64,000 bases of DNA from Turbatrix aceti (GCA_963969345.1 OZ017766.1:9982001-10046000); one strand, 5' to 3'. Counted from the first letter of the stretch, positions 34,677 through 46,965 are shown. Notes: generated by a model not told the origin, from the sequence alone. Numbers and translations are program-made.

Positions 34677-34940
34677 TAGACACTCTGTGAGCCGATTTAG
34701 TATCGACGACCCCGTGTTTTTACAACCCTCAAATATTTTGTGCCAAAGTTGCAGGTGGCAGGGGGGAAGGAACAGAAATAAATATAAAAAAAATTCCAGA
34801 AGCCGGATTCTGAAGCTACGGCTTCTGGAAGTTTTCGACGTCAAATTTTCAACTTGCTTTAAAAAATCTGATTTTTGGTTTACAGGGGTATCTTGGCACG
34901 AGAAATCGATTGGGATACTCAGATTGTTTTAATAAGCTTC
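34677..34940. repeat. Dispersed repeat related to 20690-20867 and to the TTAA foldback end
   Basis: Begins AGACACTCTGTGAGCCGATT, one mismatch from the end of the 16722-18360 foldback. It then continues with an inverted, diverged copy of 20690-20867 (GTTGCAGGTGGCAGGGGGGA and the AGAAGCCGGATTCTG palindromic stretch). It may be a solo end of a related element. Confidence 0.6.
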
Positions 34941-35158
34941 TGATTTTTTTGGAATTATCGATTTTTGCATTTTTCTGTGTTTTTACCGTCACTTTTTGCC
35001 TGTAGCTTCCGTATTTCTACTAGGAGCTCAGCGAGAGTGGTTACATCTTGAAGCCCATTCATTTCTGAATCAGAGATAAAAAATGCAGAAAAATGTGGTG
35101 ACTATTCGGTGACCATCCCCTAAAATTTATCGCGCGCACTTGACAAAAAACGGTGTAA

Positions 35159-35534
35159 ACTGACAAAAAGAAGCGCGCGCGCGCGTAAAAGGAGTCATGT
35201 TTAAAAAAATTCCCTGAAGCCAATTTTTGTTTTTTTTGTCAGCGGTCACCTGGGTAGGTTTGGGCATGTCCCAAAGATTGCTCTAAACTATTTGGCTGTT
35301 TAATCCGACTATATTACGCATTGCCATAAGCATTTAAAAAACATGAAACTTTAGAATGCTGTAACTCATAGCACGATAATACAATATAAGGCATAAGTGG
35401 CATGAAAGCAATCTTTGGGACGTGCCCAAACCTACCCAGGTGACCGCTGACAAAAAAAAAACAAAAATTGGCTTCAGGGCATTTTTTTAAACATGACTCC
35501 TTTTACGCGCGCGCGCGCGCTTCTTTTTGCCAGT
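35159..35534. mobile_element. Foldback miniature element with GC-alternating ends
   Basis: Inverted arms of about 130-150 bp start GACAAAAAGAAGCGCGCGCG and include CCTGGGTAGGTTTGGGCATG. The two arms surround about 110 bp with a CGCGCG run near each outer end. No target duplication could be fixed. It abuts the CPT1 exon 7 fragment. Confidence 0.7.
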
Positions 35535-35545
35535 TGAGGCTGTTT

Positions 35546-35910
35546 TATAAAAAATTTTTATGTCGAACAAAAAAAAATTTTAGGATTCGAAAAAGTTCCG
35601 TGAAGATTTGATCACGTCTCTCCGCGACATGCGAGCACTTTTTGCCCCGCCCACCACAAATGGCACGACGCCTGCTGTGGTCGAAAAGACAAACGGTCAT
35701 GCTGCAATCAACGGCAAAGCCAATGGAATATCGCTGTAAATCAATAGTTTGAATGAAATGTTTTTATTTGAATTTTCGCAGTCAATTACGATTTTACGAA
35801 GTTTCTGGTACCTCGCTCCCATTTTTTACACGTGTTTTTTTGTATTTGTATCAAGTTGCCATACTTTTTCAGGATTTTGTGATAAAAGATGTAACGTGTT
35901 GGAAAATTTT
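35546..35910 (+). pseudogene. CPT1 last-exon fragment (copy G)
   Basis: End of intron 6, exon 7 (35584-35739) with stop codon, and most of the 3'UTR of CPT1, isolated from the rest of the gene. One Lys codon near the end is changed to Ile (GISL instead of GKSL). The poly(A) signal is mutated (GATAAA). It extends the spread of CPT1 pieces to 35 kb. Confidence 0.92.
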
Positions 35911-36102
35911 TGTCGCTGATTGTGAGTAATTTATTATTAGTTGGTTTGTTAAAAAAAAGATAAGAGAAATAAGGAAATTATTCAGAGGGGAGGAAACTCA
36001 ATGATACATATTCTGTCAATACATATTACTGTATCGTAGGCAGGTGATAAAAAATATAACATTAGTTAATTTTGGTAAATGTATGTAAATATGACGAATA
36101 TG
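35911..36102. other. Short gap, 3' flank of Argonaute 1
   Basis: AT-rich sequence; no gene seen. Confidence 0.5.
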
Positions 36103-39100
36103 CTAGGCGTTGAAGCGAACACTCGGCAACTTGATTTCGTTCAACGAGTCCAAAAATTGTTGTCTTACGTTGTTTTGCTCGGCGGCGAGGAACAACTTGA
36201 ACCCACGTTCTGCGAGGTCGTCAGCCTGCATGATGGGCGTTGGCAGGGACGTCGCTGACTTGACGATCTGGTGGGAGTAGCTGAGAGCTTGGAGGAATTC
36301 CATGACCTCGCTATCCCGAATTTCGAGATCGTTGCGCAGAACCGTGACCAGGGCAGTCTTGGTGCATCCCTGAGGCGTCTTATGCGTGGCCATGTAAAAT
36401 TGTTTGCAGTCGAGTCGGACGCCATCAACGATAAAGGTTCCAGGATTCAGGTTGTGAGCCAATTCGTTGCTGACCATAAAGTGACGACAGTTGGTATCCT
36501 TGGTCACAATGATGACCAGGAACTTCACCGGAAGTTGGGTGTGTCGTCTGACGGCTTTTTCGATGGCGGGAATCTCGTCGTTGAGAACCATGGCATACTG
36601 GCCTTCGCTGACGCCGTCGCGGAGAACTACGATTCGCTCGGGTCGGGGACGCCTATGGACCTTCATTTGGACAAACATTGCACTAACAATGTTTTCCAGG
36701 CGGGTAGGATTGACGGTTTCTTGTCGGTTCCCGGGTTGGTTGAAATACGTGCCGAGGAAGACGTTAGGATCGGCGAGGTAGTTGCCCGAGATGCCGGCAA
36801 ACGATGGCTTGTCTGACTGATGGTCAGGAAAATCTTCACCAGTGGCGTGACAGACGTCATAGCCAATGATAAGCGTGCTGGCGTTTCCGAGAATATTATT
36901 TCCATTGTCAACGACAGTTTTGAAATTGTTTCCGCCAGCTTTCAGATTCATTTTTAGGACGATGTTTTCGATGATTTCATTATTGTCCAGAGCTCTGATT
37001 GCCGTATCGCTCTTGACTTCCTGTGTGACAATGTCTTCAGCAAAATGTTCGGCAAGTTTGATATGATAGTGCAGCTCGTTATCTGGTTTTGTTAGGACAA
37101 AAGAAAGCTTTACCCTTTCTTTTTTTAGTTTTTTCAAAAAATAAATCCAGTCATTCAGCGACCAAAGATTTTCACTGTTGAAGACATGTGGAGTAGCCAA
37201 TTTCATGTGCATGCTGTTTGCAGTCTCGATGATTTTGTTGGCAAAATTCAGGATGAAGTCCTCGTCTTCTTTCTGGGTCACCATAACAGCCCAATTGTTG
37301 TACAGAACGCTAGGATTCTCGAAAGCACCGAGAAAAAATTGTGCATTGTCTCCCGGGGACGATTCTTGATTGTCCGCACCGATGATAACGGGTTTGGTGA
37401 CGGAAATCGTTCGAACTTTGTTGGGTGTCGTAGAAATCGTTATGCCAAAACGAGACAAAAGTGCGTTGTTGAGTTCTTTGACGTGGCGGAGGATGTTTTT
37501 GTACCGAACGTTTACGTTCATTTGGTTGAGTTTTTTGAGTTCTTCATCGACATAAAATTCGAGATTTCTTTGACTCACGCATTGATTTGGCAAAATCTGC
37601 AGCAATTCGAGAGGAAATTCGCCAAGATTTGTCTGACAAAAAACAGCGCAAGGCAGATCGTCTCGTTCAAGTGTTATTCCTTTTTCGTCGGCGTAAAACT
37701 GGGCCAAAGGTTCGTTGTTGCACCTGAAAATTTTTTTTTAGGCAATTGTAACGCAAAAAATAGTTTTAATTGACGTTTTATTTTTTCAAACGCTTTACAA
37801 AAATTTGAAAATTTAAAAAAAATTTTTAAATTTAAAAATTAAAAAAAAATTTTATTAGTAAAATTAAAAATTAGTAAAATAAAAAAAAATTTTTATTTTA
37901 CGAAAAAAAAATAGTTCCATTAATTTTTTTTTAAATTTAACTAAAAAATTTTAAGAAAAATTAGTTTTAAAATTTTTCAAAAATTTAACAAAAAAAATAA
38001 AGAAAAATTAATTTAAAAATTTTTCAAATTAATTTTTATTTTTTTAATTAAAAAAAAAATCAGAAAAAAAATTACTTTAGTTCGTTGAGTGGAACGGATG
38101 TCAAATGATCAAATATTTCGATTCGATGCTGCTCATGCGTCAGACGAACTCTGACACCTTTGTAAGCACGTGAAAAAGCTTCATTCAACCCCTCCGGAAG
38201 ACCTTTGTATCCATCCTGAAATTCGTCAAAAGCCTCCGCAAGCGTGATTTCAGGAAAGAAAACTTTTTTGACAACGTCCAGCGCAAGAACAGGCTTGACA
38301 TCTTTGCCGTCGTCGATTTTGACGAGATGCACCTCTTTGTAGTGCCCATCCAACAGGACGTAGCCATTGAAAAACGGCATTGGCGTCGAAAAGCAGCTGA
38401 AACCGCTTTGCAGAGAGATAAGTTTATTATTCGGCGCGAGACTCTGGTTGATGATTTGCTCGATGGATTTTCGCATTGTTAGTGGGCGTTGCTTCGGATT
38501 ATTTGATTTTCTGTACTCCGAAAAATTGTTCATGTCGTATGAGTTTTCGAATTTGAGTTCAATTAAAAGTGCACTGTTTGGTTGAATGAAGGGAGCGATG
38601 TCCTCAGGCAGGTCGGAGTATTTGAAATTGCAAGAAAACGGTTCAAACTTTTTGTGGGTGATAACAGTGCGGTATTTGTCGTAGACGTACTCGACGGGGA
38701 TTCTGATAAGTTTGACGACCGCGTCGGTGACGTCAGCGTTGAAATCTGCGCTTTTCCTGGAAAAAAATTTTCATTCAAATTTTACAGGATTAAAAAATAA
38801 TTTTTTTTTATTTTGAAAAAAAAATTAATTTCAAAAACGTAAAAAAATAATTAGAAAAATTTTATAAAAAAATTGAAAAAAAAATTTTTTTTTAATTAAA
38901 AAAAAATTTTTTTTTTAATTAAAAAAAAAATAATACGTTAATGAAAAAATTTTAAAAAAATAATACGCAAATCAAAAAAAATACGAAAAAATTAAAAAAA
39001 AATACAACGGTCGGATAAATTTTTTTTTAATTATGCACGTACTTTTCATTGAGGACGAAAGTTTTAGGCACTGATCCATCATCGAGCTGAACGGTGAAAT

Positions 39101-39248
39101 TAGTTTTAATTTCGACGAAATAACGGTAGAAAAAGGTTCTAGGCTTGATGGTGATATCGAACTGTGAAGCAACACATCTTGATCCAGGTGGAGCATCTGC
39201 ACCGTCGTCACAACTGTCACTACCACGATATTCTCGTTTTTTGGACAT
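36103..39248 (-). CDS. Argonaute protein 1 (PAZ-PIWI), 3 exons
   Basis: Argonautes bind small RNAs and silence matching transcripts. Exons 39248-39043, 38756-38076 and 37723-36103 join in phase to 835 aa. The start MSKKREYRGSD precedes the conserved SQFDITIKP N-domain strand. The PAZ end is in exon 3 (LPCAVF, FPLELLQILPNQ). PIWI shows IIGYDVCHATGEDF, VVLRDGVSEGQY and QGCTKTALVTVLRNDLE. Two Asp of the slicer set appear present, but the usual His of 'HYHVL' is Thr, so slicing is doubtful. Loss of catalytic residues is common in nematode WAGO Argonautes, although the YDVCH and RDGVSEG motifs keep a CSR-1- or AGO-like shape. It lies in tandem with Argonaute 2 and has the same exon structure. It lacks the RGG tract. 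Confidence 0.9.
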
Positions 39249-39635
39249 CCTAAAATAATTGAGAAATATAACATTCATATTCAGTTTTTTTAAATAAAAA
39301 AATTCAGTATTTTTTAATGAAAAACCTGGATAATAACAAAAAATGAAAAAATGACCGCAAAAATATTACCGACTCAAAACATCGAAAACGACGCAAACGA
39401 AGGACTTGCGTCATTTTCTGTGTTTATTTCGGTCGCTCTACGCTTTTTGATAGAAAAAAAAGTGATAAGATAAGGAAGTTATCAGTCCATGCCCATGGAC
39501 ACAGGTAAAGTTAGGTGAAATAATTATCAATGATGTCAATAAAATTATCGAGCGTCAGGAGAAGGACCAAACTTCATTTCATTTTATTTCATTTTTTTTG
39601 CTATCGCTCGTGCACAAAAAAAAATTGGAAAAACA
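39249..39635. other. 5' flank of Argonaute 1
   Basis: AT-rich; holds the presumed promoter. A TTTTAG acceptor lies directly before the ATG on the minus strand. No other gene seen. Confidence 0.4.
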
Positions 39636-40154
39636 TTGATGAGTATCGAAATCGGGATTGACCTCAAAATTATTGTTAACAATGGAAATAACATTCTCGG
39701 AAACGCCAGCACGCTTATCATTGGCTATGACGTCTGTCACGCCACTGGTAAAGATTTTCCTGACCATCAGTCAGACAAGCCATCGTTTGCCGGCATCTCG
39801 GGCAACTACCTCGGCGATCATAACGTCTTCCTCGGTACGTATTTCAACCAACCCGGTAACCGACAAAAAATCGTTGATCCTACCCGCCTGGAAAACATTG
39901 TCAGTGCAATGTTTGTCCAAATGAAGGCCCACAAGCGTCCCCGACCCGAGCGAATCGTAGTTCTCCGCGACGACGTCAGCGAAGGCCAGTATGACATGGT
40001 TCTCAACGACGAGATCCCCGCCATCGAAAAAACCGTCAGACGACACACCCAACTTCCGGTGAAGTTCCTGACCAAGGATACAAACTGCCGTCACTTTATG
40101 GTCACATCGTTAAATGAGTTCAAATCAACTGGCCCTATACCAAATTTCACTTAA
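39636..40154 (+). pseudogene. Inverted Argonaute PIWI fragment between the two Argonautes
   Basis: Opposite in strand to both genes. The frame runs from IIVNNGNNILGNASTLIIGY through RIVVLRDDVSEGQYDMVLND to TKDTNCRHFMV, then ends in unrelated sequence. It matches Argonaute 1 more closely (QSDKPSFAGISGNYL, HTQLPVKFL) but lacks five codons (VIIV region) and has Gly to Asp in RDGVS. It has no N, PAZ or C-terminal part. If transcribed it is antisense-like to both Argonautes over about 450 bases. Confidence 0.88.
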
Positions 40155-40433
40155 ACCAACAAATTTTCGTCTGTTTCAATTTATATTCTCTTCCATACGA
40201 TTTCGTAAAAAATAGTGACATAACATTACACAACATAAATATAACCTACAAGAATAAGTGACAAAAAAACAGGCATAAAAAATTGTACATACAGACTCAT
40301 AAACAATGTTAAGGATATCCCAGATAGAAAAGTTATAAGTATACAACAGTTTTCTTACATAAAACAGAACGGACCGATAAATGACGTTTTCTCACATGAT
40401 CGATAGAAAACATATATAGAACGATATATTTTC
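40155..40433. other. 3' flank of Argonaute 2
   Basis: AT-rich, no gene seen. Confidence 0.4.
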
Positions 40434-43400
40434 TTATGCGTTGAAGCGAACACTCGGCAATCTGATTTCGTTCAACGAGTCCAAAAATTGTTGTCTTACG
40501 TTGTTCTGCTCGGCGGCGAGGAACAACTTGAACCCACGTTCTGCGAGGTCGTCAGCCTGCATGATGGGCGTTGGCAGGGACGTCGCTGATTTGACGATCT
40601 GGTGGGAGTAGCTGAGAGCTTGGAGGAATTCCATGACCTCGCTATCCTTAATCTCGAGATCGTTGCGCAGAACCGTGACCAGGGCAGTCTTGGTGCATCC
40701 CTGAGGCGTCTTATGCGTGGCCATGTAAAATTGTTTGCAGTCGAGTCGGACGCCATCAACGATAAAGGTACCAGGATTCAGGTTGTGAGCCAATTCGTTG
40801 CTGACCATAAAGTGACGACAGTTGGTATCCTTGGTCACAATGATGACCAGCATCTTCAACTGACGAGTGCCGATTTGCTTCTTGACGGCATTTTCGATGG
40901 CGGGAATCTCGTCGTTGAGAACCATGGCATACTGGCCCTCGCTGACGCCATCGCGGAGGACGACGACCCGTTCGGGAGGGGGACGTGTGTGGACTCTCAT
41001 TTGGGCGCCCATCCCGGTGATGACGTCTCCAAGGCGGGTAGGATCGACGGCTTCCTGACGGGTACCGGGTTGGTTGAAATACGTGCCGAGAAAGACGTTA
41101 GGATCGGCGAGGTAGTTGCCCGAGATGCCGGCAAACGATGGCTTGGCTTCCTGATCGTCGGCAAAATCTTCACCGGTGGCGTGACAGACGTCGTAGCCAA
41201 TGATAAGCGTGTTGGCGTTTCCGAGAATGTTGTTCCCATTGCGAACGATAGTTTTGAGATTGTTGCCGCCAACTTTAAGATTCATTTTTAGGATAATGTT
41301 ATCCATGGTCATTTTGTTATCCAGAGACTTGTCTGCTGTATGGCATTTGACTTCCTGCGTTACGATGGGCTGGGCAAAGTGTTCGGCAAGCTTGATGAGA
41401 TAGTGGAGCTTTTCATCTCGTCCAGTGATGACAAAAACAAGCCTGATGCCTTTTTTTACCAGATTTTTGAGATACTCAGTCCATTGGTCGAGGGTGTTGA
41501 GAGTCGTAACGGGGTTAATGGATTTCGGAGACGTCATTCCCATGTGAATGACGGAAGCAGCTTCAATGACTTTTCTAGCAAACTTCTGGGCCAATACATG
41601 GTCCTGATTCTGGGAATACAAGACAACCCAATTGTCCTTGATGACTGCGGCACGTGCAAAAGTGTTGAGTTTGAATTTAGCATCGTCGGGAGAGGGAGTG
41701 GATTCTTGATTGCCGGCACCAATGATAACGGGTTTGGCAACGGAAATCGTTCGAACTTTGTTGGGTGTCGTAGAAATCGTTATGCCAAAACGAGACAAAA
41801 GTGCGTTGTTGAGTTCTTTGACGTGGCAAAGGATGTTGGTGTACCGAACGTTTACGTTAATTCGGTTGAGTTTTTTGATCTCTTCATCGGTATAGGGATC
41901 GAGATTGTTCTGACTGACGGGTTGATGTGGCAGAATCTGGAGCAATTCGAGGGGGAACTCGCCGAGATGGGATCGGCGAAAAACAGCGCACGGCAGTTCG
42001 CGCCGTTTTAGGGTTACTCCTTTCTTATCGGCGAAAAACTTGATCAAGGAATCTTCATCGCACCTGAAATTTTATTAAAATTATTTATTTTTTCATAAAT
42101 AATTTTTTTATAATTTTTTTTAAATAATTTTTTTATAATTTTTTTTAAATAATTTTTTTTCGTAAATTTTTCAACATTTAAAAACAATTTGAAATAATAT
42201 TTTAAAAAAATATAACAGTAATTTCATTTTAAATTTGAAAATAAAAATTATTTTTCACAAAAATTATTTTTTTATTTAAAAAAATTATAAAAAAAAGTTT
42301 TACAAAAATTATTTTTTTATTTAAAAAAAATTTTTTTTAATTTTTAAAAATTTAAAAATACAAAAAATTACGTTTTATAAAATTTTTCTGACATAAAAAA
42401 ATTTTTTTTTATAAAAAAATTACTTGCATAAAATTTTACAAGCAGTAATATAAAAAAATTATTTTTTTTAAATTAAAAAAATAATTTTCGTAAAATTTTC
42501 CTAATTTTTTTTTACTTATGTTTGCATAAAAAAGAAAAAAAATCTTACTTCAGTTGGCTGAGTGGAGCGGTTGTCAGGTGATGGAAGATTTCGGTTCGAT
42601 GCTGATCGTAGGTCAGACGAACTCCAACGCCCCTGTAGGCGCGGGAAAAAGCTGCATTCAACCCATCTGGAGAGCCTCGGAAACCACGCCGAAAAATGTC
42701 AAAAGCCTCGGCAAGCGTGATTTCGGGGTAGAAAATCTTTTTGATAACGTCGAGCGCGAGAATGGGTTTGACATCTTTTCCGTCGTCGGATTTGACAATG
42801 TGGACGCCCTTGTGATGGCCATCGAGGAGGTTATAGCCGCAGTTGAAGGGTGTCGGAGTCGAGTAACAACAGACACCGCTTCGCAGAGGAATGAGTTTAT
42901 TGTTCGACGCGAGGCTGTGGTTGATGAGTTGCTCGATGGACGTACGAATGGTTCTCGAACACTCCAGTTGCGGGGTCGTTGCTCTGTACTCCGAAAAATC
43001 AGTGATATTGATGGAATTTTCGAATTTGAGTTCAACGATCAGGGTGCTTTTTGGACGCAAGAAAGGAGCGATATTCTTTGGCAGGTCCGCGTGTTCGAAA
43101 GTGCGAAGACTTGGTTCGAATTTTTGGTGGGTGATAATGGTACGGTATTTGTCGTAGATGTACTCGACGGGGATTCTGATAAGTTTGATGATCGCGTTGT
43201 TGACGTCAGCGTTGAAATCTGCGCCTTTCCTGGAAATTTTAAAATTTTAATTCAAAATTTATGGGATTAAAAAAAAATTTTTTTACTATTTAAAAAATAT
43301 TTATTACAAAAAATTACTCAAAACATTCAATTTTTATGAATTAAAAAAAAATTCTATTTTTGAAAAAAAAATTTATTCTTGAAAAAAAAATTATTTAAAA

Positions 43401-44111
43401 AAAAAATTTATTTTTGATAAAAAATTTTAATGAAAAAAAATTTTTTTATTATTTTTTAATAAAAAAAAACAACCATTGAGAAGGACAGTAAATAAAAAAA
43501 TTTAGAAAATGAAAATAAAATATTTATTTTTACGAAAAATTTCAAAGATTTTTTTTCATTTTTATGAAAAAAATTTGGTAAAATAAATTTATAAAAAAAT
43601 GTAAATTTTCTTTTCAATTAATTTAAACAAAAGTTTACGAAAAAAAATTAATTTTTTTAATTTTGTAAATTCTAATTTTTTTTAAATAGTAAAAAAATTG
43701 TTTTTTTAAATTATGCACGTACGATCCATTGAGGAAGTAAGTCTTGGTCTCCGGTCCATTTTCGAGCTGAATGGTAAATTGCACTTTAATCTCTACAAAG
43801 TACCGGTAGATAGTAGTGCCCGGCTTGATAGTAATGTCGAACTGCGAGGCGAAACAAGGGGATCCAGGTGGGGCAAGTGCATTTCCCCCGCCTCGTCCAC
43901 CGCCTCCTCGGTTTCCACGGTATCCACCGCCTCCACGGCCGCCGCCATCGTTGCCGCCACGACCGCCCCGGTAGCCGTCACCGCGTCCGCGTCCGCCACC
44001 ACGACCACCGCCTCCGTTGTTGTGGTAGTCACCACCACCGCCGCCGCCGCCGCCACCGCGGTAGTTGTTGCCACGGTTTCCGCCTCCACGACCTCCTCGT
44101 TGTTGGGACAT
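40434..44111 (-). CDS. Argonaute protein 2 with RGG-rich N terminus, 3 exons
   Basis: Exons 44111-43723, 43229-42549 and 42063-40434 join in phase to 899 aa. Residues 1-75 are almost all Gly, Arg, Asn and Tyr in RGG/RG repeats, a type of tail that in other Argonautes is arginine-methylated and bound by Tudor proteins. The SQFDITIKPGTTIYRYFVEI segment then begins the N domain. PAZ ends with LPCAVF and FPLELLQILPHQ. PIWI has IIGYDVCHATGEDF, VVLRDGVSEGQY and the same His-less QGCTKTALVTVLRNDLE. The last 180 aa are nearly identical to Argonaute 1, while the middle (e.g. around ITGMGAQMRVHTRPPPE) is diverged, suggesting local gene conversion. The ATG begins the RGG tract. Confidence 0.92.
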
Positions 44112-44337
44112 GGTGAATAAGATGGTTATGGGTAATTGGTAATGAGTGGGATATCTATAAAAGCGGGATGGTGACAGGAGAAAAGGTGAGGTAAATGGAG
44201 AGAAGAACGGAAATTGAAAATACGCACGCAGCACGTGTCAATTTTTTTGGTCGCACACTTTTTCGTTCGTGGTGAGGAAAACAGCGCGTGCGCGTTTGTT
44301 TGTTTTTTTCGGTGGCCATAAAAAAAAAAGATGATAA

Positions 44338-44659
44338 CAGGGATGGGCGAACGTTTGTGTGCGTTCGCGAACAAATTCAATATTTTGCGTTCGTGTGCGT
44401 TCGAGAACAAATTTGTTTTGTACGAGTTCGTTCGCGAATAAAATAAAACGAACACAAATTTAGGTAAAAAAACGCATTGTACCGAAAATTTACGTTTTTA
44501 TTCCCAGTTTGGACAAAATTTTGTATAAGCTAAAAATCTGTTCGTTGTTCGTTCGCGAACACTGACAAAAATGTTTGCATTCGTTCGACTTCTCGAACAA
44601 AATTAACAAAATGTTCTTCTTCGTTCGAGAACAAAAAAACGGCTGTTTGCCCATCCCTG
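44338..44659. mobile_element. hAT-like miniature element with GTTCGCGAAC repeats
   Basis: The ends are CAGGGATGGGCGAACG and, inverted, CAGGGATGGGCAAACAG, as in many hAT transposons. The 322 bp inside is filled with variants of GTTCGCGAAC and GAACAAA. Eight-base target duplications are not visible. A related stretch without clean ends is at 49380-49850. Confidence 0.65.
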
Positions 44660-46530
44660 GTCCCGGTCCCCGTTTTTGCAGGAATTCAAAGGAAATGAAA
44701 CAATTATTATAATGGAAAATGAAAAAATGAATCTCCAAAAAATTTTTTTGATGAATAAATTTTGTTATGAGAGACAAAAATGAAAACCAAAATGGAATAA
44801 GAACAGAAAACAGAGCAGAAACAGGAGCGTCATCATCATAAACAACGCGAGCCCGAGCTATGATAAACCGTCCAACTGGACAAGACAGGACAGTTTTAGA
44901 CGACGACGACAACACGCCGCAGACGTCGACGCCGTGACATCGGTGGTGAGATGTGCACCATGGTGCGTGCAGTGCTGGGCGGTATTTTTGATCGAGACAA
45001 AAAAATAAAGGTGCTTCTTTCATATTTTTTAGTGTTTATCACCGCGTATACATACTATATCGATCTTCAAGTGTAGCCGCGGACTGTGATGAAAAAAAAA
45101 GAGGAAAACAAGCAGGGCTTTCTTTGCCTTTTGCGTTGACAATTCACGAAAAAAAAGTTTGTTCATGTAGGTACAAACAGGTGAAAATAAATACCCCAAC
45201 ACTCCTTTCACAGATCTAAAGCTCCATACTTTGTATTGTTCCCTAAGAATGCCTTATAAGGTATTTGGAAGATCTTCGAACGAATATGGACCATAAAAAT
45301 ACCCTATAGGACAAAAAGCGGGGAATGGTTTGACGACGCGTCGCGGCGCAGCATCGCGCAGCCATATGGCAGCGTATGAATCTTATAAGCCAAAAATATG
45401 ATCTTACGGACTTGTATTTTTTTTCTTTTCTGCGATGCGAAAAACGATCAAGTTTGGTTTTGATGCCGGCAACCTGCACGTGCAACAAAATGAATCGAGC
45501 AATTTTTTTTCAAACACTTTGGTTTTCTTATGGCAAGAGCGATTTGCCCGTTTGTTTTCCTAATTAATGTCCGTGATTTGTCGGTAATATTACTTAGTTT
45601 TGTCACCTATGAACCATTGTTTTCAGATTCTCATCTACGACGGCCCACTGCTTCTCGTTTTGTTAAGTAATTTTTTTTTCGTTTATTATTGTGAATTTGT
45701 AAATAAAAAAAATGGCATATGACCCTTGTTGAAGATCATGGGTTTTACAAACCCTTTAATATCCGTTACTTTTTTGGTAATCATTTTTTGTATTTATGTG
45801 TTGTGATGAATTGTCAATAAACTTTTATTTAAAATAATATAGAAATGGGTTGCACAAACCCTATAATATCTTTTTTTGCTAAAACATACGATTATTGTGA
45901 TTTCGCTCACACAAACTAACTTTTTTTAGACTTTTCAGAATAATTTTCCGGTAAGTTTTGTTTTACAAAAAAAAATAAGAAATTTTTATTGGGTTTCATT
46001 CAATTTTTTTCAGTAAAATTTGGTGAGTTTTTTTGCTTTCCAAAATCATGGATATTTATAAAATTGTAATGACTTTTTCAGTATTTTTTTCAGATTTCCG
46101 TATGTTTTTTTTTTGAAAAATGGGGTTGAACAAATATTTTTTTTCGTTTTTTTTTTCTTTTTGAGTGGCATTACAAAAAGTAACGTATTTTCTTTTTTTT
46201 GCAGATTCTCATTAACCTCGACAACTATCGAAAGCTGCTACTCAAGCTCGTCATTCTGAAATAACCGTCATTACAGGTAAAATTTTGTCTACAAAATCTC
46301 TGAGCACGTTTTACCGGCACATTTTGGTTTCAGATGAGGAATCACCGTGACATCGACAACTTTCGATACTGCCCCATGACATGAATCCGACCGGCAATCA
46401 GCTCGTCAAATTTACCAGGTCTGTTTGAAACTGGAGTTGGGTGAATATCGGAGCATCCACAGTTTTTTGCTGTATAAATGGTAGCCAGTGATAGCCCCAC
46501 TCAACTCCAGACGGGGAAATTGTTTGTTTA
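44660..46530. other. Intergenic stretch, possible noncoding exons
   Basis: No long frame is convincing. Three good acceptors followed by similar starts (CAG then ATTCTCAT near 45627 and 46205; CAG ATGAGGAATC near 46335) and donors at 46277 hint at a spliced, perhaps noncoding, transcript. Nothing can be assigned. Confidence 0.3.
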
Positions 46531-46779
46531 AAATTGAAAGGGCAAAATTTATCATGGCATCCACAGCGTTATGCTGCAGAAATGGTAGCCAGTGAGATTT
46601 TTGTCATTTTCAATTTGAAACAAAAAAAAACTTGGTTTGAGTCGCGCGCGCTGCAAAAAAAATACAAGTTCTTGTACGATCTTACAACTGCCATACGGAA
46701 CGCTCGAGCAGCGTTCTGGCCGGACGCGCGCGTCTTCCATTTTTTATCTAACGGTTCGTATACGAGTGAAAATTGGATC

Positions 46780-46965
46780 TAAAGGTCCGTATAAGAAAGA
46801 AAAAGAACCTTTCATGATTCATACGAAGGTTCTTAAAAACAGCCTGTATGGAGCATTAGGTCGTCGAAAGGAGTGTTGGGGTATTTATACAAAAAATTTA
46901 ATGCTTGCAAAACAATATTCTGATAGTCTGGAAATAAAATTCGGCTCAAAAAACATTTATCGCAA
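46780..46965 (+). pseudogene. Possible DNA polymerase B palm fragment
   Basis: The frame contains PFMIHTKVLKNSLYGALGRR followed by YTKNLMLAKQYSDSLEIKFG. The K...NSLYG pattern is the motif B of family B polymerases and the local codon use is unlike the surroundings. It may be another scrap of the Polinton at 30.8 kb. The match is short and uncertain. Confidence 0.35.

Noticed and set aside
36271..36816. Long frames antisense to the Argonaute PIWI region (also 40602-41291 and 37186-37773)
   Set aside because: Shadows of the conserved coding strand; the plus-strand products have no family resemblance.
42554..43270. 238-codon plus-strand frame opposite Argonaute 2 exon 2
   Set aside because: Mirror of the coding exon whose splice phases fit the Argonaute model.
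43713..44120. Thr/Ala/Val repeat protein frame opposite the RGG tract
   Set aside because: Produced by reading the Gly/Arg codon repeats on the other strand; the RGG frame continues into conserved Argonaute sequence.
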